Shown here piece after piece: positions 1 through 7,528 of a stretch of DNA of 19,783 nt (position 1 is its first letter; the number at the start of each line of letters is the position of its first letter). The DNA lies in NCBI GenBank assembly GCA_040905045.1, contig JBBDSH010000084.1, positions 1 to 19,783 on the forward strand. Direction: 5' to 3'. Below the pieces are notes generated by a model. That model was not told the DNA's origin and did no database searches. It worked only from the letters and a program-made list of their open reading frames with translations. The translations under genes and the position numbers were made by a program. The stretch is from JBBDSH01 sp040905045 (GTDB lineage: Bacteria; Pseudomonadota; Gammaproteobacteria; Eutrophobiales; Eutrophobiaceae).

Positions 1-1
1 C

Positions 2-76
2 GGCACACGGTCTGTCACAGCCCTGGCGGAAACCGGCCTGGATACGATTTCGGAGCACGTATTTAGCCGGCCGTAA
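2..76 (+). CDS. C-terminal end of an upstream gene (partial, unidentified)
   Basis: Frame 2 is open from the window edge to a TAA at 74-76 and reads as 24 residues, including VTALAETGLDTISEH. The codon choice (GGC, CTG, GCG, ACC, CCG) matches the genes in the rest of the window. The other forward frame ending nearby (TAG at 64-66) gives a less protein-like tail. The fragment is too short to assign a family. I infer that it is the last part of a plus-strand gene whose body lies outside the window. Confidence 0.4.
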   Translation, partial: GTRSVTALAETGLDTISEHVFSRP

Positions 77-500
77 AGACAAAAAAGCGGTATTCGTGTA
101 TAGTGTTGTCCATAGTATTTACACCGTGAATACTGTCCGTCGGCGGAGTTATCGGCAAGCAATTTTGTAAAATCGAAAAAAACAAGCCGCCGCTGCTCCC
201 GCCCCCGACGGAATGGTCCAGCCCGCGGAAAGTATCAGGCAGACAGGCCTGTTCAGTCATCGATCCCCGCAGGGAAGATCTGACGAGCCCTGCATGTTTT
301 AAATGTGATGGATCGATGCATCCCGGATCCGCATCTTAACGGACTGAACAGCAAAAGACCGTATAGCCCGCCCGACTGCCGTCCATGCGCAGTCGCGGGG
401 CACTATTGCGGTGGAACACGCCCTGCAATACCGGCTTCCGGGTACGATGATGGGCATAATAAATCCAAATAATTCCAGGAATGAGGTAAAAGGCGAAATT
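77..500. other. 424-bp gene-free region upstream of the aminotransferase
   Basis: No convincing coding frame covers this stretch. It contains the 21-bp dyad at 114-134. Two mutually exclusive inverted-repeat pairs follow: CCGTCGG 137-143 with CCGACGG 205-211, and CGGCGG 141-146 with CCGCCG 187-192. A 10-bp palindrome ACAGGCCTGT lies at about 243-252. The aminotransferase frame stays open upstream to an ATG at 411, but the residues 411-500 would encode look nothing like the family N-terminus and there is no good ribosome site there. I see no clear sigma-70 promoter. The region probably carries the aminotransferase promoter and its control sites. Confidence 0.5.
114..134. promoter_or_regulatory. 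Operator-like 21-bp dyad
   Basis: AGTATTTAC (114-122) and GTGAATACT (126-134) are inverted copies matching at 8 of 9 positions around a 3-bp centre (ACC). A further GTATTCGTG half-site-like sequence lies about 20 bp upstream. This size and symmetry is typical of a dimeric helix-turn-helix regulator site. It lies 38 bp after the upstream stop codon and about 370 bp before the aminotransferase start, so its target promoter is not certain. Confidence 0.35.
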
Positions 501-1820
501 ATGAATCCGGAAAATATCGAATACTGGTGGCAGCCATTCACCAATGTGCGCGCGTTCAGGGACAATCCCCGTATCTTTAATCGTGCCGAAGGCAGTTTCC
601 TTTATACGACCGACGGACGTGATGTCCTCGATATTACGGCGGGACTGTGGTGCGTCAGCCTGGGGCACGGCCGTCAGGAGGTTGCCGATGCCGTGGCAAA
701 ACAGATGATGCAGCTGGACTATGCTTTGCCGTTCCAGTTTGGTAACGACGTGACTTTCCGGTTTGCTGAAAGGCTCATAAAGCATGCGCCGGAAGGCATG
801 AACCGCGTGTTTTTCACCAATTCCGGGTCGGAATCGGTAGATACCGCCGTCAAGCTGGCCTATTTGTACGAACGCGCGCGCGGCAACGGGTCCAAGACCC
901 GTTTCATTTCGCGTGAACGGGCCTACCACGGCATCAACCTGGGCGGGACTTCATTGCAGGGTATTCCCAACAACCGGCGCGGCTTTCCGGTGTATGAACA
1001 GGTGGATTTTCTGCCCGACATGCTGGACATCGAACGCAATGCATTCAGTCGCGGCATGCCGAAACACGGCACCGACCGCATGGAGGAAGCCTTTAAACGC
1101 ATAATCAATCAGCGCGGCGCCGAGAATATCTGCGCCGTCATTGTCGAGCCCTGTGTCGGCGCCGGCGGCATGGTGATCCCTCCCGAGGGATACCTGCAGC
1201 GACTGCGCGAGCTTTGCAACGAACACAACATACTGCTGATCTTCGACGAGGTGGTCACCGGCTTCGGCCGCACCGGTTCCTGTTTCGCGTCCCAGGAGTT
1301 CGGCGTGATCCCGGATATCATGACCACCGCCAAGGCCATTAACGGCGGCACAGTGCCCATGGGCGGTGTGTTCCTGAAACAGGAAATCCAGGACACGATC
1401 CTGAACGCGGCGCCGGGCGGCGGTCCGGAGTTCGTCCACGGCAATACCTACGCCGGCAACCCGGTGTCCGCGGCCGCCGGTCTGGCCGCCATGGATATCT
1501 ACGAAAGGGAAGGGCTGTTTACCCGGGCGTCCGGTGCCATCGGTCAATACTGGGAAGACGCCTTGCACGGACTCAAGGATCAGCCGGGCATCATCGATGT
1601 TCGCAATTACGGCTTGCTGGGTGCCATCACCTTCGCGCCCGATCCGGATCGTTTCCCGGCCGGTGTCGGCATGGCGGTACACGGCAAGAGTTATGAGAAC
1701 GGCCTTCTGTGCCGCGCCGTGGCGGACAACATGGTTATGTCGCCACCACTGACCATCAGTGAAGGCGAGATTAATCTGTTTATTGATCGTTTGACAAAAT
1801 CCATACGGGAAGTCCTCTGA
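501..1820 (+). CDS. Class III omega-amino acid:pyruvate aminotransferase
   Basis: This 439-residue fold-type I PLP enzyme is predicted to move the amino group of an omega-amino acid (beta-alanine-like) or amine to pyruvate, in the cytoplasm. The N-terminus has the WWQPFTNVRAF stretch seen in omega-amino acid-pyruvate aminotransferases. DEVVTGFGRTG, with PLP-contacting Asp249, is followed by TTAKAINGG, in which Lys278 should form the Schiff base. Length is normal for the family. The ATG at 501 was chosen because AAGG lies 8 bp before it (490-493) and homology-like sequence begins there; in-frame ATGs at 411, 447 and 450 would add an unrelated leader. The gene stands alone, followed by a strong hairpin. 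Family assignment is firm; the natural substrate cannot be read from the sequence. Confidence 0.9.
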   Translation: MNPENIEYWWQPFTNVRAFRDNPRIFNRAEGSFLYTTDGRDVLDITAGLWCVSLGHGRQEVADAVAKQMMQLDYALPFQFGNDVTFRFAERLIKHAPEGMNRVFFTNSGSESVDTAVKLAYLYERARGNGSKTRFISRERAYHGINLGGTSLQGIPNNRRGFPVYEQVDFLPDMLDIERNAFSRGMPKHGTDRMEEAFKRIINQRGAENICAVIVEPCVGAGGMVIPPEGYLQRLRELCNEHNILLIFDEVVTGFGRTGSCFASQEFGVIPDIMTTAKAINGGTVPMGGVFLKQEIQDTILNAAPGGGPEFVHGNTYAGNPVSAAAGLAAMDIYEREGLFTRASGAIGQYWEDALHGLKDQPGIIDVRNYGLLGAITFAPDPDRFPAGVGMAVHGKSYENGLLCRAVADNMVMSPPLTISEGEINLFIDRLTKSIREVL

Positions 1821-1895
1821 AAGATCCCGGTTTCTGTCCCCGGATTAAGCCCTGACTCTTCTGCACATTTTTCAGTAAGGCGAAGAGACCCTCAT

Positions 1896-1935
1896 AACGG
1901 TCCGGGAACCGTGCAGGCCCGGCGCCCGGACCGTT
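1896..1935 (+). terminator. Strong hairpin after the aminotransferase gene
   Basis: AACGGTCCGGG (1896-1906) and CCCGGACCGTT (1925-1935) are a perfect 11-bp inverted repeat with an 18-nt loop. It starts 75 bp after the aminotransferase stop and ends 31 bp before the MFS start. The downstream run (GTTCATCAATTT) is only weakly T-rich, so it may be a poor intrinsic terminator, an mRNA 3'-end protector or an attenuator-like leader element for the MFS gene. Confidence 0.45.
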
Positions 1936-1966
1936 GTTCATCAATTTATGTAATACTCATTAGGTA

Positions 1967-3172
1967 ATGGCATCTACTTCAAACCGGGCACTGGTCCTCG
2001 TCCTGGCACTGCTCTCCGCCCTGGGCCCCTTGTCTTTCGATATGTATCTGCCCGCTCTGCCGACGATTCAGGCGGACTTCCGGGTTACGGCCGCAGAAGT
2101 ACAAATGACTCTGGGTTCGTTTCTCATCGGCCTGGCGGGAGGTACGTTGATATACGGGCCCCTGTCGGATCGTTTCGGCAGGAAACCCGTGCTGTTGTCC
2201 GGTCTGGTCGTTTACGTTGTGACCAATTTCCTCTGTGCCATAGCGGCCAGTATCGAAGTATTGATTGTCGTTCGTTTTCTTAATGCCATCGGCAGTGCCT
2301 CCGGCATGGTCATCGCGCGCGTGATCATCCGGGATTATTTTCCTCCCAGGGAAACGGCCCGGCTCATGTCTCTCATGGCCATGATCATGCTGGTCGGCCC
2401 GATGATTTCCCCGATAATAGGCGGTTTCCTGCTGCTTTGGACGGGCTGGCGGAGCATCTTCGCCCTGCTCACCGTACTGGGCCTGGCCGGTCTTCTGATG
2501 ACGATATTGACCTTGAAGGAATCGCATCCGCCCGAGAAGCGCAATCCGTTGAACTTTGCAACCACCCTCAAGGCCTACGGCACCATCCTTTCCGATCGCA
2601 CGGGTCTGGGATATTCACTCTGTGCCGCCATGGCCGCCGGCGTGGTATTTACCTATATCACCAGCTCTTCATTCGTATTCATTGAGCTTTATAACGTCAG
2701 GCCGGAATATTTCGGTTACATTTACGGTGTGATCATCACAGGGCTTCTGGCCGGGAACTACATCAACAGCCGCATCATAATGCATACCAGCGGCCACCGT
2801 ATTATCAGCCTTGGCCATATTCTCAGGCTGGTTTCGGTTACCGGATTGTTCCTCGTTGTTTATTTCAGCGTCGAAGAGGTGCTGATCGTGATGATTTTGC
2901 TGCTGGTACCCGTTATCGGTGCTTCGTCTCTTATCGTCCCCAACATTACGGCTGAATTACTGCACCGTTTCCCGGATATTTCCGGAACCGCTTCGGCGGC
3001 ACTGGGTGCGGCAACGTTCGGAACGGGCGCGCTGGCCGGCGGCATCGCCGGTTTCCTCCACGACGGGACTGCTCTGCCCATGGCACTGACTATGCTGTTT
3101 TTTGCATTCGGCAGTGCCGGCGCCTACTGGTTGATTGCCTGTCGATCCGAAACCGGTGACACGCGTATTTGA
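1967..3172 (+). CDS. Bcr/CflA-family MFS multidrug efflux transporter
   Basis: This 401-residue inner-membrane protein has about 12 hydrophobic segments. The start, LSALGPLSFDMYLPALPTI, is the hallmark of the Bcr/CflA drug-resistance branch of the major facilitator superfamily (12-TM DHA1 proton antiporters). The MFS motif A, GPLSDRFGRKP, lies at residues 64-74 between TM2 and TM3. Length is normal. The start ATG has only a close AGG (1962-1964) before it, so initiation may be weak. The family is known for export of drugs such as bicyclomycin or chloramphenicol and, in some cases, small metabolites such as cysteine. The substrate here is unknown, and no local regulator gene is present. Confidence 0.88.
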   Translation: MASTSNRALVLVLALLSALGPLSFDMYLPALPTIQADFRVTAAEVQMTLGSFLIGLAGGTLIYGPLSDRFGRKPVLLSGLVVYVVTNFLCAIAASIEVLIVVRFLNAIGSASGMVIARVIIRDYFPPRETARLMSLMAMIMLVGPMISPIIGGFLLLWTGWRSIFALLTVLGLAGLLMTILTLKESHPPEKRNPLNFATTLKAYGTILSDRTGLGYSLCAAMAAGVVFTYITSSSFVFIELYNVRPEYFGYIYGVIITGLLAGNYINSRIIMHTSGHRIISLGHILRLVSVTGLFLVVYFSVEEVLIVMILLLVPVIGASSLIVPNITAELLHRFPDISGTASAALGAATFGTGALAGGIAGFLHDGTALPMALTMLFFAFGSAGAYWLIACRSETGDTRI

Positions 3173-3254
3173 AGATTTGATCGGAATCTTGAACGGTACG
3201 GTTTCTGATTCTGTCTGAGTGTATTTTCCGTCCGGGAAACGCGGTTGAAAAGGC

Positions 3255-3283
3255 TTGAACGTATCCTGAGCAACCGATAATGT
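3255..3283 (+). promoter_or_regulatory. Possible sigma-70 promoter for the MscS/MgtE set
   Basis: TTGAAC (3255-3260) is followed after 15 bp by GATAAT (3276-3281) or after 17 bp by TAATGT (3278-3283). It lies about 40 bp before the first gene of the three-gene set, in a 148-bp intergenic region. The spacing of the better -10 match is short and the match is imperfect, so this is only a candidate. Confidence 0.3.
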
Positions 3284-3320
3284 ATACCGGCGATATCTTT
3301 CAACTCAAGGTCTGACCATC

Positions 3321-4157
3321 ATGGAATATTACGACCGGTTAAAGCAGTTGTTGATCGACAGCATTCACCAGTTCACGGACACGCTGGGTGGGTTCCTTCC
3401 TAACCTCCTCAGTGCCGTAACACTTCTACTCGTCGGTCTGCTACTCGCCTGGCTTGCCAAATGGTTTATTGTGCGTCTTGGCACCGGCCTGGAGAGGATG
3501 TTACATGCTGTCGGGATTTCTTTTTCAAAATCACGATTCACATGGCCGTTGTCCGACATCCTGGGCTGGATCGCCTGGTGGCTGGTGGTACTGTTTTTCC
3601 TCACCGTCGCCGTCGACAGCCTCGGACTGCCGGATCTGGCGGACTGGTTGTCCAGGTTTTTTCGGTATCTTCCCGCTCTCCTGGTGGCGGTGTTGTTTGT
3701 TCTGGCGGGATTCTACGGCGGCAATTTGCTCCGCGATCGCATTCGGGAAAGGGCGGCCGGCGCCGGACTGCAGCAGGCGGGGATACTGGCCGGTTGGGCG
3801 CGTATTATTGTAATCGTATTCGCCGTGGTACTCGCAATGACTCAAATCGGCATTAATGTGGCGTTGTTTGAAAATATTCTTGTGATCCTGGTGGCGACTT
3901 TCCTCGGGGCTATGGCGTTGGCATTCGGTCTGGGTGCCGGGCCGACATTGGGTAATATTATCGCGGCACGCTATTTGCGCGATACGTATGAGGTCGGCCA
4001 GGAGATCCGCATCAATCAGATACGGGGCAGAATTCTGGAGTTGTCTACCACCGGCGTCTTGCTTGATACGGAAACCGGCCGTACCTTCGTGCCAGCGCGC
4101 ATATTCGAGGAACACGCTTCCGAATTGCTGGATAATGAATCATCCGATGAGCGTTGA
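3321..4157 (+). CDS. MscS-like mechanosensitive channel family protein
   Basis: This 278-residue inner-membrane protein has about five hydrophobic segments. The first, at about residues 25-50, resembles the conserved TM helix found in small MscS-type proteins. From about residue 192 the sequence FLGAMALAFGLGAGPTLGN has the Gly/Ala-rich character of the MscS pore helix. It runs straight into a beta-domain-like stretch (YEVGQEIRINQIRGRILEL, then DTETGRTFVPARIF). The carboxy-terminal alpha/beta domain of E. coli MscS is absent, so this is a short version. The stop overlaps the start of the next gene by 23 bp, and the third gene is an MgtE channel, so a shared role in ion or osmotic balance is inferred. 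Gating by tension is not shown by sequence alone. Confidence 0.75.
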   Translation: MEYYDRLKQLLIDSIHQFTDTLGGFLPNLLSAVTLLLVGLLLAWLAKWFIVRLGTGLERMLHAVGISFSKSRFTWPLSDILGWIAWWLVVLFFLTVAVDSLGLPDLADWLSRFFRYLPALLVAVLFVLAGFYGGNLLRDRIRERAAGAGLQQAGILAGWARIIVIVFAVVLAMTQIGINVALFENILVILVATFLGAMALAFGLGAGPTLGNIIAARYLRDTYEVGQEIRINQIRGRILELSTTGVLLDTETGRTFVPARIFEEHASELLDNESSDER

Positions 4158-4983
4158 CAGCGTATCCGGATATTTTTTGCAGCAGCATCCTCAGGATGCC
4201 GCCAGGATATTCGAACAGTTTGATCCTGGCGCGGTCAGCCGCTATCTGGAGCCGTTGCCGCCGGCGACGGTCGCTCACCTGTTTCAGTATCTGAGTCCGA
4301 GCATGGTTGCTTCCTGCTTTGCCAGTCTGGATATGGAACCGGCCGCCCGGATTCTGCGTGAAATGGGTATTGAAAGGGCGTCGATTTACCTGCGGCGTGT
4401 GAAAAGGAAGCGTCGTGAAAAGCTGTTGGAGGCACTGCCGTCGGTTTATTCGGGAATGCTGAAACTGGTCCTGCGTTATCCGGATGGAAGTGTCGGCCGG
4501 TATATGGATCCCGATATTATTACCGTCAATGAGCATGCCCGTGTGCAAAATACCGTCGATTTTGTTCGCAGTAATGCAAAGCGATTGAAGAATGCAATCT
4601 ATGTGGTCGATGACAGACATAAGCTGGCGGGCATTATTGATATCAAGGATTTAATCACCGCGGATAATAACGAGCCGATCATGAAGATTATGTCGCGTCC
4701 CGGACACTCGATTCCGGCACGTTCGCGACTCAATAGCGTTGTTACGGCAATCGGTGACAGTCATAGCAGCGTGTATCCGGTGATCGATCAGAATAATAAT
4801 TTTATCGGCGTGCTTCGGCACGAAACCCTGATTGATATTTCAGGGCGTGGTGGCATGACCCGCTCGGGCGAGGCCGATCTCGTCGGTGGACTTTTTATAA
4901 TAGCGGAACTGTTCTGGAAGATATCCCTGAATTTACTGGTGTCCGGTGACGATTCCCGGACAAAGCGAGGTCGGGATGATTGA
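4135..4983 (+). CDS. Stand-alone MgtE-type N-domain plus CBS-pair protein (no channel domain)
   Basis: This 282-residue protein resembles the cytosolic half of MgtE. Helical repeats of the MgtE_N type cover about residues 5-115 (AARIFEQFDPGAVSRYLEPL and similar). A linker YPDGSVGRYMDPD matches YPEDSAGALMDTR in the next gene. A tandem CBS-like region follows at about 120-245. It lacks the five-helix Mg2+ pore; only one moderately hydrophobic helix (FIIAELFWKISLNLLV) remains near the end. It overlaps both neighbours, by 23 bp at its start and 8 bp at its end, suggesting translational coupling. An alternative start is the ATG at 4147. I infer a Mg2+- or nucleotide-sensing partner of the adjacent MgtE, or a decayed duplicate of it. 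The intact reading frame argues for function. Confidence 0.72.
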   Translation: MNHPMSVDSVSGYFLQQHPQDAARIFEQFDPGAVSRYLEPLPPATVAHLFQYLSPSMVASCFASLDMEPAARILREMGIERASIYLRRVKRKRREKLLEALPSVYSGMLKLVLRYPDGSVGRYMDPDIITVNEHARVQNTVDFVRSNAKRLKNAIYVVDDRHKLAGIIDIKDLITADNNEPIMKIMSRPGHSIPARSRLNSVVTAIGDSHSSVYPVIDQNNNFIGVLRHETLIDISGRGGMTRSGEADLVGGLFIIAELFWKISLNLLVSGDDSRTKRGRDD

Positions 4984-6283
4984 AGATATCGCATCAATGG
5001 ACAGGGCCTTACGGGAAGTCTTTTTTGACCGTTATCCGGCGGAGGCAATCCCCCTGCTTGAACAGATGGACGAATCAGGCGCCGCCGGATTGCTTGAGGA
5101 TATTCCCGTAGGAAAAAGCATCAGGTTGTGGGAGGGTCTTTCGCCGGAATTCGGCGTGCAGTTATTAAAGCAACTACCTCCGGATTATATCACCGGCCTG
5201 TTGGAGAAACTGGACCCCAACCGGGCAGCCGGTTTTCTTCGTGGTATGGACAGGCAGTCCAGAGAAGCGGCGCTTGCCTCACTCGGCGGGCGAGTAAAAG
5301 AGGATTTGCGCCGTGCCACAGCCTATCCCGAGGACAGCGCCGGCGCCCTGATGGATACCCGAATCATGTATTTCCGTCCGGGCATGACCGTGGGCGAAGC
5401 ACTGGATCTCCTCAGGAAGCGTGCCGAGCGGACCTATCGCAAGCTCTATACCGTCGACGGCGATAATCGTATACGAGGTGTTCTTGAGATCGAGGAACTG
5501 GCCATCGCCGATCATGAAACCGTGCTGGCCGAACTGGAAAGGCTGGATCCTGTAATTGTGGATGCTATGGCGGACCGTGAGGAACTGGTCGAGCTGTTCG
5601 AGAAATACCGCATGACCGATCTGCCGGTAGTGGACTTTGAACGCCGGCTGATAGGGGTCGTGCGCTACCATGTGCTTGTCGGTGCCGCACTGGAGGAAAA
5701 CAGCGCCGATTTGCAGACCATGGTCGGTGCCAGTAAGGATGAACGAGCCCTGTCACCGGCGTTTTTTGCCACGAAAAAACGACTGCCGTGGCTGCATGTC
5801 AATCTGGTCACGGCTTTCATTGCCGCTTCCGTCGTAGGTATCTTCGAGAGTACTATCGCCCAGGTTACGGCGCTTGCTATCCTTATGCCGGTTGTGGCGG
5901 GTGAATCCGGTAATACCGGCCAGCAAGCCCTTGCCGTTACCATGCGGGGGCTCGCTTTGAAGGAGATTTATCCGCGAATGTGGAAAAAGGTGCTTTTCAA
6001 GGAATTCAGTGTCGGCCTCATGAACGGAACAGTCATTGCCTTGGTTACAGCTGCCGCGGTGTTTGCCTGGAGCACCTCGTCCGCACTGGCATTAATCATA
6101 GCCCTGGCTATGTTGATATCGATCATAATAGCGACTGTCGTCGGCGCAGCCATTCCCATGTTATTGACCGTATTGGGCCAGGACCCCGCTCAGTCCTCAT
6201 CGATTTTCCTGACCACCGTTACCGATATTGCCGGCTTTTTCAGCTTCCTGGGGATCGCAACGCTGTTTCTCGCCCTGCTTTAG
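4976..6283 (+). CDS. mgtE: MgtE-family magnesium channel/transporter
   Basis: This 435-residue protein has the full MgtE plan. A MgtE_N superhelix covers about residues 5-125, two CBS motifs about 130-255, and a five-helix channel domain about 275-435. The pore signature MPVVAGESGNTGQQALAV corresponds to the family's P-G-N-x-G-x-Q motif. TTVTDIAGF near the end contains Asp417, matching the acidic residue of the Mg2+ site in characterised MgtE. Family members carry Mg2+ into the cytoplasm and are closed by Mg2+ binding to the N/CBS domains. The ATG at 4976 is favoured over the GTG at 4946 because GAGG (4967-4970) is 5 bp upstream; it overlaps the preceding stop by 8 bp. The extended Glu/Ser in VAGESGN, where Gly-Met-Gly is common, is a small variation. 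Confidence 0.9.
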   Translation: MIEDIASMDRALREVFFDRYPAEAIPLLEQMDESGAAGLLEDIPVGKSIRLWEGLSPEFGVQLLKQLPPDYITGLLEKLDPNRAAGFLRGMDRQSREAALASLGGRVKEDLRRATAYPEDSAGALMDTRIMYFRPGMTVGEALDLLRKRAERTYRKLYTVDGDNRIRGVLEIEELAIADHETVLAELERLDPVIVDAMADREELVELFEKYRMTDLPVVDFERRLIGVVRYHVLVGAALEENSADLQTMVGASKDERALSPAFFATKKRLPWLHVNLVTAFIAASVVGIFESTIAQVTALAILMPVVAGESGNTGQQALAVTMRGLALKEIYPRMWKKVLFKEFSVGLMNGTVIALVTAAAVFAWSTSSALALIIALAMLISIIIATVVGAAIPMLLTVLGQDPAQSSSIFLTTVTDIAGFFSFLGIATLFLALL

Positions 6284-6298
6284 CAGTATTTATTCCAT

Positions 6299-6336
6299 AA
6301 AAAAACCGGATTACTGCATCACGAGGATATCGTGAT
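6299..6336 (-). terminator. Possible terminator of the UspE-like gene
   Basis: On the minus strand the last codons form ATCACGA-TATCC-TCGTGAT (6336-6318), a perfect 7-bp stem with a 5-nt loop. A run of seven T follows at 6305-6299. The 12-nt gap between stem and T-run is longer than in a normal intrinsic terminator, so the call is weak. The mgtE gene ends convergently at 6283. Confidence 0.3.
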
Positions 6337-7144
6337 CGAGGTTGTTCAATATCCAGTCCGAGGTGGCGCCGAAGATCCGGTTGGCGACAACCTTGCCGGT
6401 GGAAAGGCCGATGATCACAAGGTAGGCATCCAGTTCGTCCGCGACTTTTTTGACAGCTTCCTCCGGCCTGCCGCTGATCACGTGCACGCGTTTCGGGTCA
6501 ACGTCCGTTGCTCGGGCAACGTCCGTCACATGCATATAATCATCCGAATGCGAATAGGAATAGACAACATGCAGTTCCCCGCCCTCATCAGCATGGGTTA
6601 ATTCAATAATTTTGCCCATTTCCAGTATGGAACTGAATAATTTCCGATATTTTTCGTTTTCTCTTTTGGGATCAACGGCCACCAGAACCTTGTAACTCGG
6701 TTTTTTTTCCGCGTGTGCGGTTAGTAAGACAGGACAACGGGCCGATTCCAGCAGTGTTATATCCGAAGAGGTGATCATGATGCGGCTTTTTGTCTTGCGC
6801 CGGCTGGAGGGTTTGACGATCAGATTGCTGTTGACACGGTTCGCCGCATCACCCATGGATTCACGCCAGTCGGGAGTCCAGTCAATGTATTCATCGATTT
6901 CGAGGCCGTCAGAGCGAATCGGCTCAATAAAGGTATCCAGCCACAGTTTGTAGCGGGCCGTCTCAACACGTTTCAGCATCTCAGTGTCACCAGTTTCCAG
7001 CCTGGAATAGATGCCGATATAGGCATGTATCTTTGCCCCGTAAGTCTTCGCAATATTCGCCGCCCGTGTCAGAGCAAACTGTTTCTCGGAAGTGGGATCG
7101 ATGATAACGAAGATATTATTCGGAGTTATTTCGGATTCGCTCAT
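6311..7144 (-). CDS. uspE: UspE-like tandem universal stress protein
   Basis: This 277-residue cytoplasmic protein has two Usp alpha/beta domains (about 8-145 and 155-277). Each opens with a beta strand and acidic residue as in Usp folds (IFVIIDPTSEKQFALTRAA; VLVAVDPKRENEKY). The carboxy end, GLSTGKVVANRIFGATSDWI, resembles the degenerate glycine-rich nucleotide loop of E. coli UspE. The first domain's KPSSRRKTKSRIMITSSDITLL is also UspE-like. Tandem Usps are stress and adaptation proteins, often linked to anaerobic survival. A FNR/Anr-type box and a -10 element at matching spacing lie upstream, supporting oxygen-limited induction. The ribosome site is CAGG about 8 nt before the ATG. The gene is monocistronic by spacing. 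Confidence 0.82.
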   Translation of the reverse strand: MSESEITPNNIFVIIDPTSEKQFALTRAANIAKTYGAKIHAYIGIYSRLETGDTEMLKRVETARYKLWLDTFIEPIRSDGLEIDEYIDWTPDWRESMGDAANRVNSNLIVKPSSRRKTKSRIMITSSDITLLESARCPVLLTAHAEKKPSYKVLVAVDPKRENEKYRKLFSSILEMGKIIELTHADEGGELHVVYSYSHSDDYMHVTDVARATDVDPKRVHVISGRPEEAVKKVADELDAYLVIIGLSTGKVVANRIFGATSDWILNNLDHDILVMQ

Positions 7145-7177
7145 GTTCGTACCTGATTTATATATTTGTCATTAAGA

Positions 7178-7218
7178 AGTATAGACGGCTTATTATTGTC
7201 GTATTTGAGGTAGATCAA
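7178..7218 (-). promoter_or_regulatory. Predicted FNR/Anr class II promoter of the UspE-like gene
   Basis: On the minus strand TTGATCTACCTCAA (7218-7205) matches the FNR/Anr consensus TTGAT-N4-ATCAA at 9 of 10 positions. A -10 hexamer TATACT (7183-7178) lies 28 bp from the centre of the box, which puts the box at about -40.5 to -41.5. That is the normal position for class II FNR activation. No good -35 is needed or seen. The start codon is at 7144, giving a short leader of roughly 25 nt. Confidence 0.62.
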
Positions 7219-7258
7219 TAATTCAACCATATGTTTTGCCGGATGAAACTGCAGTGCC

Positions 7259-7296
7259 GGCCACTTCTGAAAATGGCCTTATTTTTAAAAGTGGCC
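7259..7296 (-). terminator. Inverted repeat downstream of the CPXCG gene
   Basis: GGCCACTT (7259-7266) and AAGTGGCC (7289-7296) are perfect 8-bp inverted repeats with a 22-nt A/T-rich loop. It starts 15 bp after the stop of the CPXCG gene on the minus strand and precedes the FNR-type promoter. There is no clear T-run after the stem, so it may be a Rho-assisted or 3'-end stabilising hairpin rather than an intrinsic terminator. Confidence 0.35.
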
Positions 7297-7310
7297 TGTA
7301 TTCATTTATG

Positions 7311-7502
7311 TCATGCATTCTCTCGCCGGGTTTCGACATGGACATTACCGGATTCCGGGAACGTTACAGTAATGATCATGGGCTCGCAACAAACCTGGCA
7401 GTCCTCGACGTATTCCTGCTCACCGATACTTGTATCAACAAGGATTTCAATGCTTTCCCCGCAACACGGACACTGTACAGGCAAGTTCTGCAAAATATCC
7501 AT
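7311..7502 (-). CDS. CPXCG-motif cysteine-rich small protein
   Basis: This 63-residue protein has CPCCG at residues 11-15 and DCQVCC at 34-39, four or more cysteines placed like a zinc ribbon. The arrangement, and the tail of alternating beta-like residues (PMIITVTF), match the small CPXCG family of uncharacterised proteobacterial proteins. It lies 26 bp downstream of ettA on the same strand and is likely co-transcribed with it. Metal binding is inferred from the cysteines; no cellular role is known to me. Confidence 0.8.
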   Translation of the reverse strand: MDILQNLPVQCPCCGESIEILVDTSIGEQEYVEDCQVCCEPMIITVTFPESGNVHVETRRENA

Positions 7503-7528
7503 ACGGCATTATTTCTCTTTGAATGCCG

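Noticed and set aside
63..260. 65-codon minus-strand frame in the gene-free start region
   Set aside because: Low-complexity glycine/serine stretch, no ribosome site, and it overlaps the operator-like dyad. Not supported as a gene.
951..1682. Open frame of 243 codons on the minus strand opposite the aminotransferase
   Set aside because: Antisense shadow of a firm gene. The translation is rich in His/Asp/Gly without family motifs, and it has no ribosome site.
3173..3320. Mg2+ riboswitch (M-box) before the MgtE operon
   Set aside because: No long conserved multi-stem leader is visible in this 148-bp gap and the gap is too short for a full M-box plus expression platform.
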